A DNA stretch of 64,000 nucleotides. It comes from Kryptolebias marmoratus. Lineage: Eukaryota > Chordata > Actinopteri > Cyprinodontiformes > Rivulidae. Positions 1 through 12,320 of the stretch are shown one piece after another. Within the stretch, counting starts at the first letter, position 1; every line of letters starts with the position of its first letter. Position numbers and translations under genes: made by a program. The stretch is from contig NC_051450.1 of NCBI RefSeq assembly GCF_001649575.2, positions 10,005,827 through 10,069,826 of the forward strand, written 5' to 3'. Below the pieces are notes generated by a model. That model had not been told where the DNA came from and did not search any database. It saw nothing but the letters and a program-made list of their open reading frames with translations.

Positions 1-26
1 TATATATATATATATATATATATATA
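1..26. repeat. (TA)n microsatellite, cut by window edge
   Basis: A pure TA dinucleotide run opens the window, so its true length is unknown. Confidence 0.95.
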
Positions 27-1295
27 GGGATTCTGGTACTTTGTCATGGAACTTACTTTTTAACTTGGAAGCCTTTTTTATGACTACACTTTGATTTAGC
101 AAAGCAATATATATGGTTATTTGTCTAAACGGAGGAGAGGCAGCTGCCCAGAACAGCCTCCAGCTCTTTGTTGACCGGAGAGCAGCTCCACTGGAGCAGT
201 TAAATCCATGAATCAGGATCACCAATTGGGCAGCTTTATAGAAAGAAAGTGGTTTGTGTTTAAGAATCTCCCTTTGCGCTGACCACTCTTCTATTCACAC
301 ATAACTGATCATATATTCAGCAGCTTATCAGAGAAGAAAGTGTAATTTTTTTTAGTTTAATTCATAATCCACCTAAACGATATAATATCCATTTCTCCCT
401 TTAGTTTCCATTCACTTTCTTATCTACATAAACCTCTTCTGAAAAGTTTGAGAAGTTGCGCTGAGACTCTATGTGGCCTCGGTCACATGTACTCAGTTGG
501 AGGCTGCATTTGCACTTGAACTAAAGAAAAAAAGAAATACAGGCACAATGCAGCACACTGTCAACTCCTATGTCTGATAATTAAAGTAAGCTCTTCACAC
601 TGAAAGCAGCTTCTTTCATTGCTGTTGCTACAGACTAACAGTTGGTAGCTGCTCTGTGCCGAGGCCTAATACCTCCCTCTGTTGTTGTGCATCTGAAGAA
701 AATCCCTCTCAGTCACTCACACCACTAACTCTCTCATGACCTCCTTTCCTCTTCAGTTACTTTCCGCTTGCACAGGATCTTCCTTGAACTTAGTTTTTTT
801 TCCAAGTTCATATTTCTTTTAATAAATGAAATAAAATAAAATCAGTTTGAGTCCCCATTTAAACCTCTGCAGTTAAATTGCCTATTATACCTGCAAGTGA
901 TTCATCCATCCTATTCATATTTGATAATTTAACAATCATGTTTTTCTTTTGTTTTTCAAAAGAACCCATTAGCTAAATTGCCACAGCTTTTTCAGAAATT
1001 TTTACCACTTATTCATATCAGATATCTTTATAGCTATTATCTTGTTACTCTTGGTTCTTTTTTTTTCTACAGAGACCTGTAACAGCACCAGTCCTCTTTC
1101 ACTAAATCAGATAAGTGCAGTGTTTGAGTATCAGTTTTTTTTTTCTTTTTTTTTTAGCTAAAATAAAACTGCAATCTTTGTGAAAATGAAGCCAGGGCTC
1201 TTTAAACTCCCGGATGTGTTGATACAGGTAAAGTGTTGGATGAGCTACCATAAGTGTAGGTCAAACTCACGCAGCACTACAGACACCATTAAAGC

Positions 1296-1319
1296 AAAAA
1301 AAAAAAAAAAAAAAAAAAA
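1296..1319. repeat. poly(A) run
   Basis: 24 consecutive A. No recognisable retroposon body precedes it, so I treat it as simple sequence. Confidence 0.9.
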
Positions 1320-1959
1320 GAGTGATGTTCTGCTCAGCTGCTTTGGAAAATAACTGTGTCAAAACCCTTTCTGGCAAAGTCTATTTAAACACATTCAACT
1401 CTATTACACCTACTTTATTTAAAATTGAATGCATCTTTGGTCTTGTTATATGTCATATTCGATGACATTTTCTTTAAAAATGGTAATTATCCAGAGGCTA
1501 TGGTGTCTAAATAATGCACTTACTTAAAAGTGATCCATTAATTTCTAAAGGCATCCTGTGCATACAGAAGACTAGAATATTCCAGCCTTTTAGAAAGGAT
1601 TGCTGTCAAGTCAATCCTTGGGATACATAATAAGCATCTTTTATACACACTTTTCATGCTACTTGTAAATTTTCAGCAATGGCAATTTGTTAAAAGTGCA
1701 CTAAAAATGCATTATTATTATTATTATTATTATGATGATTATTTGTTGTTGTTGAAAGTAGAGCAGCTTGTCACATGGTAAAGTGCTAAAGTGCGAGGAC
1801 TGGAACAGTCATGATTATTACTTTGTTTATGATTCAACAAAAAGCTGTCATTTGGAGATTCAGACGTAAATATTGTGAAACATTGGTGCTGTCTGCAGAG
1901 CTGTGCTCAAGTTTACATTGATCATTTTTATTTAATTTTTACAAAATGAAAAAATAATT

Positions 1960-2008
<49 letters not shown>
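1960..2008. repeat. compound (TA)n(TG)n microsatellite
   Basis: About 12 TA units run directly into about 12 TG units. This is typical of vertebrate introns. Confidence 0.95.
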
Positions 2009-3321
2009 ATGCATTTGCATTCCTAACTGCAAATTAACAAACAGATTCCTTAATGGACTCAAATATGCCAGTGCATCATTTAATATACTGAAGCCAGCTG
2101 GCAAAACCTTTTTTTTTTTCCTTGACCAGACAACACATAGACATTCCTCGCTTGTTGGACTGGGTCTGAATGAGTCAGTCTAATCTCTAATGAATTGGAG
2201 GTTGTTTTGTTTTGGGTTTTTTTTTAAATACAATGCAACATGTGTCTTTAGATATTTGATTATATTGCACAAAAAAAATGTCTATCACTTCTGCCCAAAA
2301 TGATGTTTGTTTGGAAGGGAATTTGTCTGATCCCAATAAACACTTTCAGCTCATGAAAGTCTGGACACTGCAGGGCATCATATGCCAATCTGGGATAGCG
2401 TGAGATAGCAACTGTGAAGCTCGTCAAAATAACTTGCAAATGACAAGTCACAGCATGTAATCCCTCCAGTCTCCATTCTCTAGAACCATTATGGTTTCAT
2501 AGAGAACTGGATCTCACTGAAGTTGGCCAATGGAGTCAAAAGTGCAAATGATGAAATCATCAAACTTTACTACCAAATATAGGGTGTTAAACACTGGAAG
2601 ACAAAATTGGAAAAACTGCTTATAAAAAGAACTGAAAAAAATTAAGCAATAAAAAAATAAACTGGGTTGTGTAGGGTGTTGGTAAAAAGTATTGTTGCTT
2701 GCAGGTTCCATTTAGCAATTGAGGCTTCCTGTGGATATGTACTGGAGAAAAATAAAGACAGCTCTTCATCAAAATTTGCTTTAACCTTTGGATAATATTA
2801 TATCTAGAAATAAGCTTCCTAGCTATGTAATGTGTGCCACTTTGAAAATCGTGAACATACCAGGTAAAATCAAAGGTGGTAGCCAAATAGAAGGAAAAAA
2901 AAACGAAAGAAGCTGGTTAACTTTTCTTTCTTCCCTCAATCACATCTTTAGGTGCAAATCAAAAATAGCAATGGGAATCAATGATAGAAAGAAGTCCAAT
3001 TAAAGAACTGGGAGCAGAGCAGGTGAAGGTGAGAAATAAACTTTTATTTCATAATGTAATAAGCCAAGAACACTGTGAAAGCCAGGACCCCTAAAGCTAG
3101 GTACACAAAAAAAATTACAAAAATAAACCCACATGGTTAAATAAACAGATGATCTGGCATGGCTGAGTATGTACTAAAGAAATGAGACACTATAGGCAAG
3201 GCAGGTGTGATGTTTAACACAGGGGTACCAGGTGTGAAGAGATAACAAAATGTAAAGCAAACCAAATGACCAGACCTAAACAATAAAAAGATGGTAAATT
3301 AACAGAGGTGTACATAGACAC

Positions 3322-3368
3322 AACATCCATCAGTCCATTTTCTTTTACCTGCCTCTTCTTTCCGGGTA
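3322..3368 (-). mobile_element. possible short LINE 3' tail relic
   Basis: A cluster of CATCCAT followed by a CCATTTTCTTTTACC-like stretch and TTTCCGGGTA resembles, in much decayed form, the 3' end of the minus-strand LINE tails seen better at 50640. It is too short for a firm call. Confidence 0.25.
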
Positions 3369-6300
3369 AAGACAGAACATTTCAAAGTAAAACAAAAACA
3401 CAAGAATAAAAAATCAAATTATAATGAAAAAGTAGCACATTAGGTGCCCTATAACAATATCATAGTTAGACTCTTCTGACTGAGATACCTTAGACATAGA
3501 TGAAATACTTCTATAAAAGACACACTGAACATGATCAAACTACTTAAAAAAAATAAATAAATAACTCCTAACATTTGTCAAATCCACAATCTGATAATTT
3601 GTTATGGGAGCTATTGATGGTTGGTCAAAGTTCTTTAATACAACCCAGATGGTAAATAAATAAATAAAAATCTGTAAAGGATAAAAAGTACAGTTCATAT
3701 TTTTAAGCTTAAAACCTAAAAAGTATTTAAAAAGGTTTGTTACATCTCTGAAGAACAATGAGAGTTGTGATTAAATGCTACATAAGATGTCAATTTTCCT
3801 GACCATAAAAATGAACAGTAAGAAGTTTCATTTTAGACACGTACAAACTATATATGTTTATATTTATTGCCACATAACAGGTCTACCACAGATCTTTGTA
3901 TTAGGTTTAAAGTGGAAACTGCAGAGAAGCAGATTTCCATCAGTAGCACCTACAAACACCCACCAAAGTTTACAAGAAATGGAATAAAGTGCATGTGTAG
4001 GCAAGTGTGAAGTCTGCAGAGAAGTGCTTGTGTTGGTTTATTTATTTAATTTAATGTTACTGAGTGTCAGCTGCATAACTCATACTGCATATTTTTATTT
4101 ACCAACTGATAATTACTTAGCATATCAGAAATTTAAAGTTATGTAGTTGTTGTAAATGCATGTAAGCACACTAGAACCATCAACAACGTTGATCTCATCC
4201 TTTCCATTGTGATTTTATCAGCTCCTGCAAAATTTTATTAAACTTCATATCTTGAAGAAGGGGCAACTGGAATACATAAGTGGTACAAAAGTTATGCAAG
4301 TGACACTCCTCAGCGTGCTGATACTTTTGGAAAAGTGAAAAATGAGGCCATTCGCCTGCACTGGCTTAGCATGCTCAGTGCAAAGAGGAAATCCAGAGGG
4401 TTCTGTGGAACCTCACATGCCTTGCATACTAATAGTGTTTTTCATGTGGTGGAAAACCAGACAGCAAGAGCAAAAAATGGATAATTTATTGCTGGTGTTC
4501 AAAACGACGCAAACCAAGTTGTTCAGAATCGTTTTAATTAAAAAGGGACTTTTGTTTTGTCTTTTAAGCATATTTTTCTTCACTTATTTGGTGGCGGCAT
4601 GTCGTGCCACATACGTGCAGCCATAGATAAACTGTGAAGTCTCATACTGGGTTTCCTTGTAAGTGGATGCAGTGTGGCTGCAGATGGCCCATCTCAATGT
4701 GGTGTTAATCAACAAGCACACCGCTCTCCTCCAACCACCTGCGACGAGACGTGGGTTAATGTGAATTACCATAACATAATCGATGTGAACTTCCTCACTG
4801 TGGTCAGTACAAGGACCCGTGTTCCTGTGGTTCTGTGCTTCAGCATGTCAAGTCTGTTACAATGAGTGTCACAAATGCAGAACTCAGTTGTTCTCTCTTT
4901 GGCTCGGCTTCTGTCGTCAACCTCGTGACACTCTGTGCCTCTGCTCAGACATCCAACCCCCACTTACCCCTCTCCTCTGTCATTTCCAAATCCTCATCTC
5001 TCACGGCTGTTTGTGACTCCGACACCGCGCTCTCTCTCAAACCCCTCCACCCATCTGTGTGCTGATACGGTGATGCGGCGAATCTGACTTAATAAAGCTT
5101 GAAGTACGTGTTGTCTTTCCAACTGTCGATCATTCTAATTATTCATAGATGGAGCAGGGATTGGAGTGGGAGGCGAGGTCTCAGAGCAGCAGCTCGATAG
5201 TACAGCTCGGCGGAGGTGTTCTCACTGGCTGGAAAGAAAAGGTTGCCCTTGTGCACGATTCAGCATTTTCAGACCTTAAATAGTGTGAACATACATACCA
5301 TTGGGTGGTGTGTCATCTGTGAATTTTTAGTTAGTAACTTATGTGGGGCCCAGAGTTATTCATACAGCTACCTGATTCACCCAGCCACACAGTCTAAAGA
5401 GATAATAATCACATAGGTGGTGTAGTTCAACCAAAATGTTTTACTATTTAATTATGGTTTATATGTTTTTTACACCTGAATATGAAAGATGTTCAATTAA
5501 AGTTCAGCCTGTTTGTGCCATTTGTGGTACCTGACTGATTCTTATGTTTAAATGAACTTTTCTTATGTCCCAGTTGTCATACCATAAAAAAATACTAACA
5601 GTAAGTAAGCTCACCGAACAGACATGAGGTAAACATTTAAAACATGTTCTAAGCCTTTCTGTATTTACCATGCACTGTATCACTCTAACAAAGTTGCCGT
5701 AACTGAATGGTCATCATTCTTGTATGAATGTGAGCACAAATGTGTTTAGGTCCCAGCTAGAATGCTATCTGACTGGTCACAACAAATTATTATTTACAGC
5801 TGGCTTTACTGAACTCGTGAAATATTCAGCTAATAGAAATAAATGGTACACATAAAATCCAAAATAAATATTTTACCTGTTGTCATCAAGTTGATGTCAT
5901 TTTATTTTAAATCACAAGTTAATTGTTCTGTTATCTTGAACTAGCCAAGCTAGTTTTCTTGAGATAACAAGATAATAAATAATGAAAACTGTTTATTTTT
6001 ATTTTTTCTTTCTTTTTTTTCATGGTGCCAACATTGTTTCAACATTTAGCATCACTGTGATAACATGATAACACTTGTAGATCATCTAGAACAGTAATGG
6101 GATGATGAACAATGGACACATTTTAATGGGACATTTTCAGCTTGATTCTTTTTTTTTTCTTTGTTTGTGGTGAGAAAGTACCTTTTTGTTTAACTATGAT
6201 TTAGAAAAAAGTTGTAGTCATGATGAGAAAATGTTCTTTTCTAATAAATTCATAAACATTTCACCATATATTAATACTCATTTTCTCAAGATAAAGAAAT

Positions 6301-6383
6301 TGCAATTTCATGATTTCATGAACATTATTTTCCTAACCATGTCCCCTTTGAGCAAAAAAAGTGTTTTTTCTTTCCTATTATTA

Positions 6384-6406
6384 AACAAAACAAAACAAAA
6401 CAAAAA
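6384..6406. repeat. (AAAAC)n simple repeat
   Basis: Four to five tandem AAAAC units. Confidence 0.85.
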
Positions 6407-8052
6407 GAACTGTTCACTGTTTATAATCTATTTAGTTCATTCTGGGGTTGCAAAATAAGCCCTCTAAAAAATTTCATTACAGGGTTGCCAACTCAAAGGT
6501 CATACAGACCATTATGGAATGGAATGCAGCCTGTTTTTCAAAATGACTAGTGCTGTGAAAAATACACAAGAAAATTCATGAACAAGTAATTGTCTTTTAA
6601 ATTTGGACTGACTCTGTGCAAGGAGAGACAAACAAAACAGATTGCTCTGTAAGGTTCTGGTCACGCAGCATCTTTAGGCAGTTTTAAAACAGCAAAAAGT
6701 GAAGAAGGGAGGATGAGCAGAAGCAAAAACTAAATGTAACTTGTGTCCCCAAGCTGGGCAGGTGTAAAGACACAAAAGACACAGTTGAGCCCTGGAGCTT
6801 ACAAAGAGAGGCAAAAATCAAAACAGGTGCAAACACATTTGTGGTGGGAGCCAAATGATATGCCTTCTTCAAGGCAGCAAAAAGTTACATATCCCACAAA
6901 CTAGAGCAAACTACAACTACAGCTACAATGTTTTGACTACATTTATGAGAAAACACAATAAGTTTCTACCTCAGTTCCTAACTGGACCCTTCACACTATC
7001 AGAATGCAAATAGTCTGTGGCCTTGTACACAACGCTGTCCAGTACAGCACCTGGTGTTTCTGTTTGTTCAAGTAAAAAGTATTTTTGGTCCTGCTTTTAT
7101 ATTTGTTTTCCATAAATCTGAAAATGCATAAAAATCTAGTTTTGCTTTCGCAGAACTTTGAAGTTAGGATATGTGGGTGTAAATAAAGTGTTGTTTGAAT
7201 AAATTCTATTGGATTTTTAAAAGTTGTTTATGTATTTTATGAAAAAAAGAAAAATCATTTGGCACTGCAGTGATCTCTGACCTTTGTTGATAGCAAGATC
7301 ATCCTCAGTTTACATGGATAAGCCCAAACATTACATTACATTGCACATACAAAGCACCTGTCCCTCTCCTTTCTAAATGCATCGAATTAGAAAAGATAAT
7401 ATTGGTTTTAAGAAACATATACCTACAAACACAGTAATCACCATTTTGAATGGATTTCAAAATGATATCCAGTTGGTCTCACTAGTAGAAACATATTTTC
7501 TGGAGTTTGACTGAACAGAATACAGATCTGTCTGTTTATATATAGTCTGAAAAAACTATAATCTGCACTGCTTATTACATAATGATTCTAAATTATATGT
7601 CATGCTGATCTTGTTTTAAATATCTCAATTTTACATATCGCTACTTACGTGGGATATAGTGGTTTGTTATGAATGCAAGTCAGTAGACATCATGCTTTTA
7701 GTTCAAAGAGGAAATTCTGCTTTATTTAGCAATTAAAAGTTGTATATTCTTGTAGTTTACTTTGTGTAAACGAATACGATCATTTGCTTCTTTTTATTTG
7801 TAAACGGTCATAAAATTTCCATCTTGATAATAATTTCATTAACACTTGTTTTCCTTTCATTTGATATCTGAGACAGTGCATTATTTATTTATTTATATTT
7901 TTTTCACGGCCTAAGGTGAAATGTTTTTTTTTTTTAATTTGTACATGTTTAAAAGAAAAAAAAAAGAAACCCGTACCTCTGAAATTAATTAGCCTTGGCA
8001 CAAAGAAACAGCAAAAACAGTCTGAAATGTCTTCGTGAGATACTTCAAAAGC

Positions 8053-8070
8053 AAAAAAAAAAAAAAAAAA
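8053..8070. repeat. poly(A) run
   Basis: 18 consecutive A about 150 bp before the cadherin exon acceptor. Confidence 0.85.
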
Positions 8071-8217
8071 GAAATCTAATTTACATGTCTTTTTAATCTT
8101 TTTTTTAACTAGTGTCATCTAAATGCAGTCAACTGCCTGCTTTACTAAAAGAGGCATACAATTAGGGTTCTTTTGTCAGGGGAGTGTAATTTTTTTCATA
8201 ATCTTTTCTCCTTGCAG

Positions 8218-8469
8218 ACAGTTCAGCCAGCATCATTGCCAGACGGCGCCGTTACAACCATCTGACCCAGGAGCTGTATGAGCTGCCCATTGTGGTGTGG
8301 GATGGCGGGGAGCCGTCGCTAAGCGGCACCAGCACCCTGACCCTGCGAGTGTGTCCGTGCCAGCGTTATGGCAAGATCCGGATATGCCAAGGCGAGGCGT
8401 TCCTCTCTTCTGCAGGTCTCAGTACGGGAGCTCTGATTGCCATCCTGTTGTGCATCATCATCTTGCTTG
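8218..8469 (+). CDS. cdh7: Type II cadherin (cadherin-7-like), penultimate coding exon: end of EC5 and start of TM helix
   Basis: This 252 bp exon encodes the end of the fifth extracellular cadherin repeat and the start of the membrane helix of a classical type II cadherin, a calcium-dependent cell-adhesion receptor of the plasma membrane. It is bounded by a strong acceptor (ttttctccttgcag) and a consensus donor (gtaagt at 8470). Two bases complete a codon begun upstream, then 83 codons follow, then one base is left over (phase 1 at both ends). Visible features are the EC5 strand LTQELYELPIVVWDGGEPSL, the STLTLRVCPC stretch with the paired cysteines and a third cysteine in RICQG, and the hydrophobic helix GALIAILLCIIILL. 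Codon use is clearly GC-richer than the surrounding intron. No start codon is expected because the N-terminus lies before the window. Type II class is very sure. The cdh7 assignment rests mainly on the next exon. Confidence 0.9.
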
Positions 8470-9899
8470 GTAAGTTTGGGCTACCGCTGTGGGGAGTGGA
8501 GCAGGGAGGATCTACATGGGGCAAATATCCTGAGGCCACGAACAGAGGAGATGGACCAGAGAGAATCAAGGGAGAGTGGAGGGGGTAGAAAGGGTATGCC
8601 AAGGGCAGGGAAGAGGAGAAGGATGAATAGACATGGGAGGACATTGGTAGAATTTGAAATTAGAAAGTCGGTGAGATAGAAGGTGAAAGAAATAGAAAAA
8701 AGATACGAAGGACATAAGAAAAGGATAATACTAAAGGATGTGATATGGGGAAAAGATGACTAGGAACTAGACTGTTAGGCCAGTGACACGGAATAAAGGG
8801 TCAGTGTGATACAGAAAAGAGGTGCATACAAACTGAAAGACTACTGAGAATAACCAAGAAGTAGTTGGTGAGGAAACTAATTTGGTTTTATGTATTAAAC
8901 AAAGAAAACAAAATAGTAAAAGCAATTTATTTGGCCACAAATTTCAAGTGTTGAGAATGGAAAATTGGGAAACCCTTACAGATTGTACACAATTATTAAC
9001 CAGATGTGGGTTCTTAGCTTTTTCTTATGACACATTTTTAATTTCAAACCAAACAATCTTGACTTAAACTGTCTTAGGCGATATGGATTTCTGCACTGAT
9101 AATGGCTGCTGCTTGAATGGATCAATGTCTTTTACTTAGGTGTGAATAATTATTAGGGTGGTTCATTACAAAAGGTGAAATGAGCCAAAACTGTTGCGTC
9201 AATAATGAGAGAGTGGATTTATTACGGTTGAAATAACACAGAAACCACTAGAAAAAATATCAAACGTTTAGTTTGAAAAAGTAACAAAGGTAACAAATGC
9301 ATTGAGATGTAAAGATCCACAATGAGCCCTGAGAAACATTTTGTACAAAACTACCAGAAACCTATATTTTAGTGCACCCACATTCTACATAAACCTTATT
9401 TTTTTAAAAGAAATACCAAGTGCAAAAAGCTCAGGTACATAAGGCCCATCTCATTTGTCTAATTTGGGCTTTCATGCTCCTCTTTTGTCCATCCTTCTAC
9501 TGTCGCCAGGAAATCATTCTCAGCTAACATTTTGAAGGTTGTCTCTGTTCTTAAAATGCATCCAGCTTAGAGTGGAGTGAGAACAGAGGAGGATTCATCC
9601 TTCCTGAAAGCGAAGGCACACAGATGTATCCTGTAAGAAGGTCTTTTTACACACCAGTGACATCTGAAGGGAGGCGTGACGCGTGCCACATCTAAAGGGA
9701 CAGGATATGATCCAGATTGTAAACTAATTTCAAAGCAAAGAGACATGCTTTTACTGACACCTTTAATTTTCATCTGACAAAAATAATAAAAAAACAAATA
9801 AATAAAATAGTGCAGCGGGTTGCAACAAAACAATCCTAATGCAGGTTCTCACATCTCCTTTTAAATTGATGTCAATTAAAATGACAGCACAAATAAAGG

Positions 9900-10090
9900 G
9901 TTCTCTCATTTTGTTAAATACCTTTCCCATGCCTCTCCGTTATTTGTGCTTCACCTCCACTCCTTTCGCTGTCAAGTCTGGTGACAGGGGCTAATATGTG
10001 AGAGGAAAAATTAGGAAACTATTCATTTGCAAATGAAATATGAATGCAGCCTTAATAAAGTAGGCCAAAACACAACCATGGTTCTATGAC
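9900..10090. promoter_or_regulatory. Candidate intronic regulatory patch with POU-type palindrome
   Basis: A non-repetitive patch of balanced composition contains a perfect 16 bp palindrome at 10022-10037, TTCATTTGCAAATGAA. Its core ATTTGCAAAT is an octamer-like POU site. TAAT-type homeodomain cores lie close by. Its position in the last cdh7 intron would suit an enhancer. This is inferred from motif content only; conservation was not tested. Confidence 0.3.
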
Positions 10091-11201
10091 ACACACACAA
10101 AAAGATAAAGCACTGGACAAGAAACCACTAAAAGTAAAAGAAAAAAAAAGATATAAAATTCAATGAATAAATGGAATGAGAGTAAATTTTGATTGACTAG
10201 ATGGTGATGTTCAGACTTAGTCACTAATGTGAAATTCATGGTTCACCGTCTGCTTGACTGGTGGCTCAATTTGAGCTCTTTGTCATGTAATTTTTGACAT
10301 TTATCCTAGTTTGTGCAGCCCAGGAGGATTTCGCGAAAACACTAAATTATCCCATTTAAAAAGCAGCAAGAGACGCTCAGCAGTCATTGAGGAACAAGGA
10401 GTATGTCTGTATGTAGAAGGCTAACAACAACAAGGGTGGTTGTTTGTACCATTTATCACTACAATGCCACAGAAGCTGCAACCTGTTGCATTAGGAAGGA
10501 GTTAGTATCATCGAATGTTACAGGTTAAAGCTGGACTGAAAGTCAGCTTTCAAATCGGCCATCAGAGTTTTGGAAGATATATTATAGAAACAATAGTACA
10601 GAAAAAAGACCACAACATTCAAGACAACTGAGATCTTTATGCAGTACAATGCATTAAAGCCATTTCAGGCCTGGTTAGCCAACAGAGCCATTAAATACAA
10701 TAGAGTAATTATTCTGGCTGAGAATATACTTAAGTGTTAATCCTAGTGTGAGTTATTGTGTGTACTCCACTATTTCTGCATTCGCTTCAGTTCTCCAGAA
10801 CCGTACGTGTCACTACTCAGAAAATTATACCACTCTACATGCAACAGGAATGGCACCAGAGGAAGAGTTGTACATGAGGCACATTTTTCATATACAAATG
10901 TAACTACATGCTTCAACTCATCTGCTTCATTTTTTGTTTTATTTTTTTATTATTATTGCAATAATTAGAAATCTTTCAGTCATTCTGAGCATGCTCCACA
11001 GATCTTGGCTTCCAGCTTTGGCACAAGAACAAACAGCAAACTCCTAACAAACACAGCAAAATGCACATATGGAATATAAAGGGGTGTAAAGTTGTCCATG
11101 TCAGCTATCTGCATGGTTTCACTTTGACTCCAGATGAAATATTTGTCAATGCTTTTTGATTTGTGAGGTCATAGGCCAGCCAGAAAATAAATAAATTTTA
11201 A

Positions 11202-11203
11202 AA

Positions 11204-11258
<55 letters not shown>
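11202..11258. repeat. (GAAA)n microsatellite
   Basis: About 14 tandem GAAA units. Confidence 0.95.
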
Positions 11259-12119
11259 TGAATGAACAAGGTAAAAATGGACATATTGCAACCTATTGTA
11301 GCAGACTTGCACATACAGTGCTTCGGTCAATAAATCTATTTTGCTCCTGTGATTTTTTTTTTTTTTAAGGGCAAGGACAGCAGTTCCATTAAGTTGTCTC
11401 GGCTTGCTAAATCCAAATCTAGTTAATTGCGCATGGAAACATAATGTGCATCACATACACAAGTATGTCTGAATAAAACCTTGAAGAGGAATATTTCTGC
11501 TCAAAGATTGTTGACTTATGTTTGTGCAAACTCAAACATGGCATGAATTTTAGTATCACTAAAAAACATCTTTTATTCAACAGAAAAGAGTCAACCTAAA
11601 GATGTTTTTTTTTCATAATAAATGATTTAATGGAAATAATAACTCAATGTTTTGGGGGTTTTTCCCCCTACTTTCTGCTTCTCACACGTGTTACACTGCA
11701 TTTTGTGGTCAGATGAGTATGCGACAAGCATGGACAAATGAGGAGATAATCATTGTAGTTACCGCTCTTCCTGATTGTGTTTGTGAATGACGTGATACAA
11801 ACTATGAACACACAGGACAATCAGAAATACTTTGGGAAAAAGAAGGGCCCTTTTTCATGTTAGTAGACAGCCACAGCACCCAGAAAGCATGTCTTCAGTT
11901 AGTGAGAATGTGTGCTCTGTTACTATGGCAACATGTCTTTCCAGTGACAGCAGATGATTTTATAGGAACTTGCAAATATGATCATGTCTCTTGCATGGAA
12001 GAGCAGACAGTCAGTGTTAACAGGTTAGATAAAAAACTGGTCGTCTGAGCGATCAAATATGTCAAAAATAATACACTTACTGAAAGTAAAAGATCAAAGG
12101 GAACTCATTAAATTTCCAG

Positions 12120-12320
12120 AAGTAAACAATCACCTATCAGCTCCAGGAGGCGTTAGAGCTTCGTTCTCTGTAAACCCGTCTGCATTAGGACATGATTAGA
12201 TAAAACTGTCTAATAACCCAGTTGCTCCTCTTTCCTCCTCTCATTACTGATTGTCTGTGGACATTAGCGCGTGAAGGTTATGCATAATCATACAGACTGT
12301 CTTCCTCTTCTATTCTTCTG
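12120..12320. promoter_or_regulatory. Candidate conserved-noncoding-like patch
   Basis: The patch is unique and relatively GC-balanced, without simple repeats, and contains ATGATTAG and a TATGCATAATCA stretch. It looks like conserved noncoding DNA in texture only. Confidence 0.2.

Larger units (their letters stand above)
1..8217 (+). other. 3' part of a large intron of the cadherin gene
   Basis: This stretch precedes the splice acceptor at 8217 (pyrimidine-rich tract, then cttgcag) and is read as the end of the intron upstream of the penultimate coding exon. I looked for the preceding cadherin exon (EC4/EC5 with a DENDNAP-type motif) and did not find it, so it should lie before position 1. 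The DNA is AT-rich with simple repeats: TA at 1-26, A at 1296-1319, ATT at 1711-1733, TA then TG at 1960-2008. A somewhat more GC-balanced patch at 4330-5260 contains only short open frames resembling no family I know. Nothing else is supported. Confidence 0.7.

Noticed and set aside
4835..5065. Ser/Leu-rich open frame in a GC-richer intronic patch, considered as a missing cadherin exon
   Set aside because: It lacks any cadherin EC motif and flanking splice sites in the needed phase.
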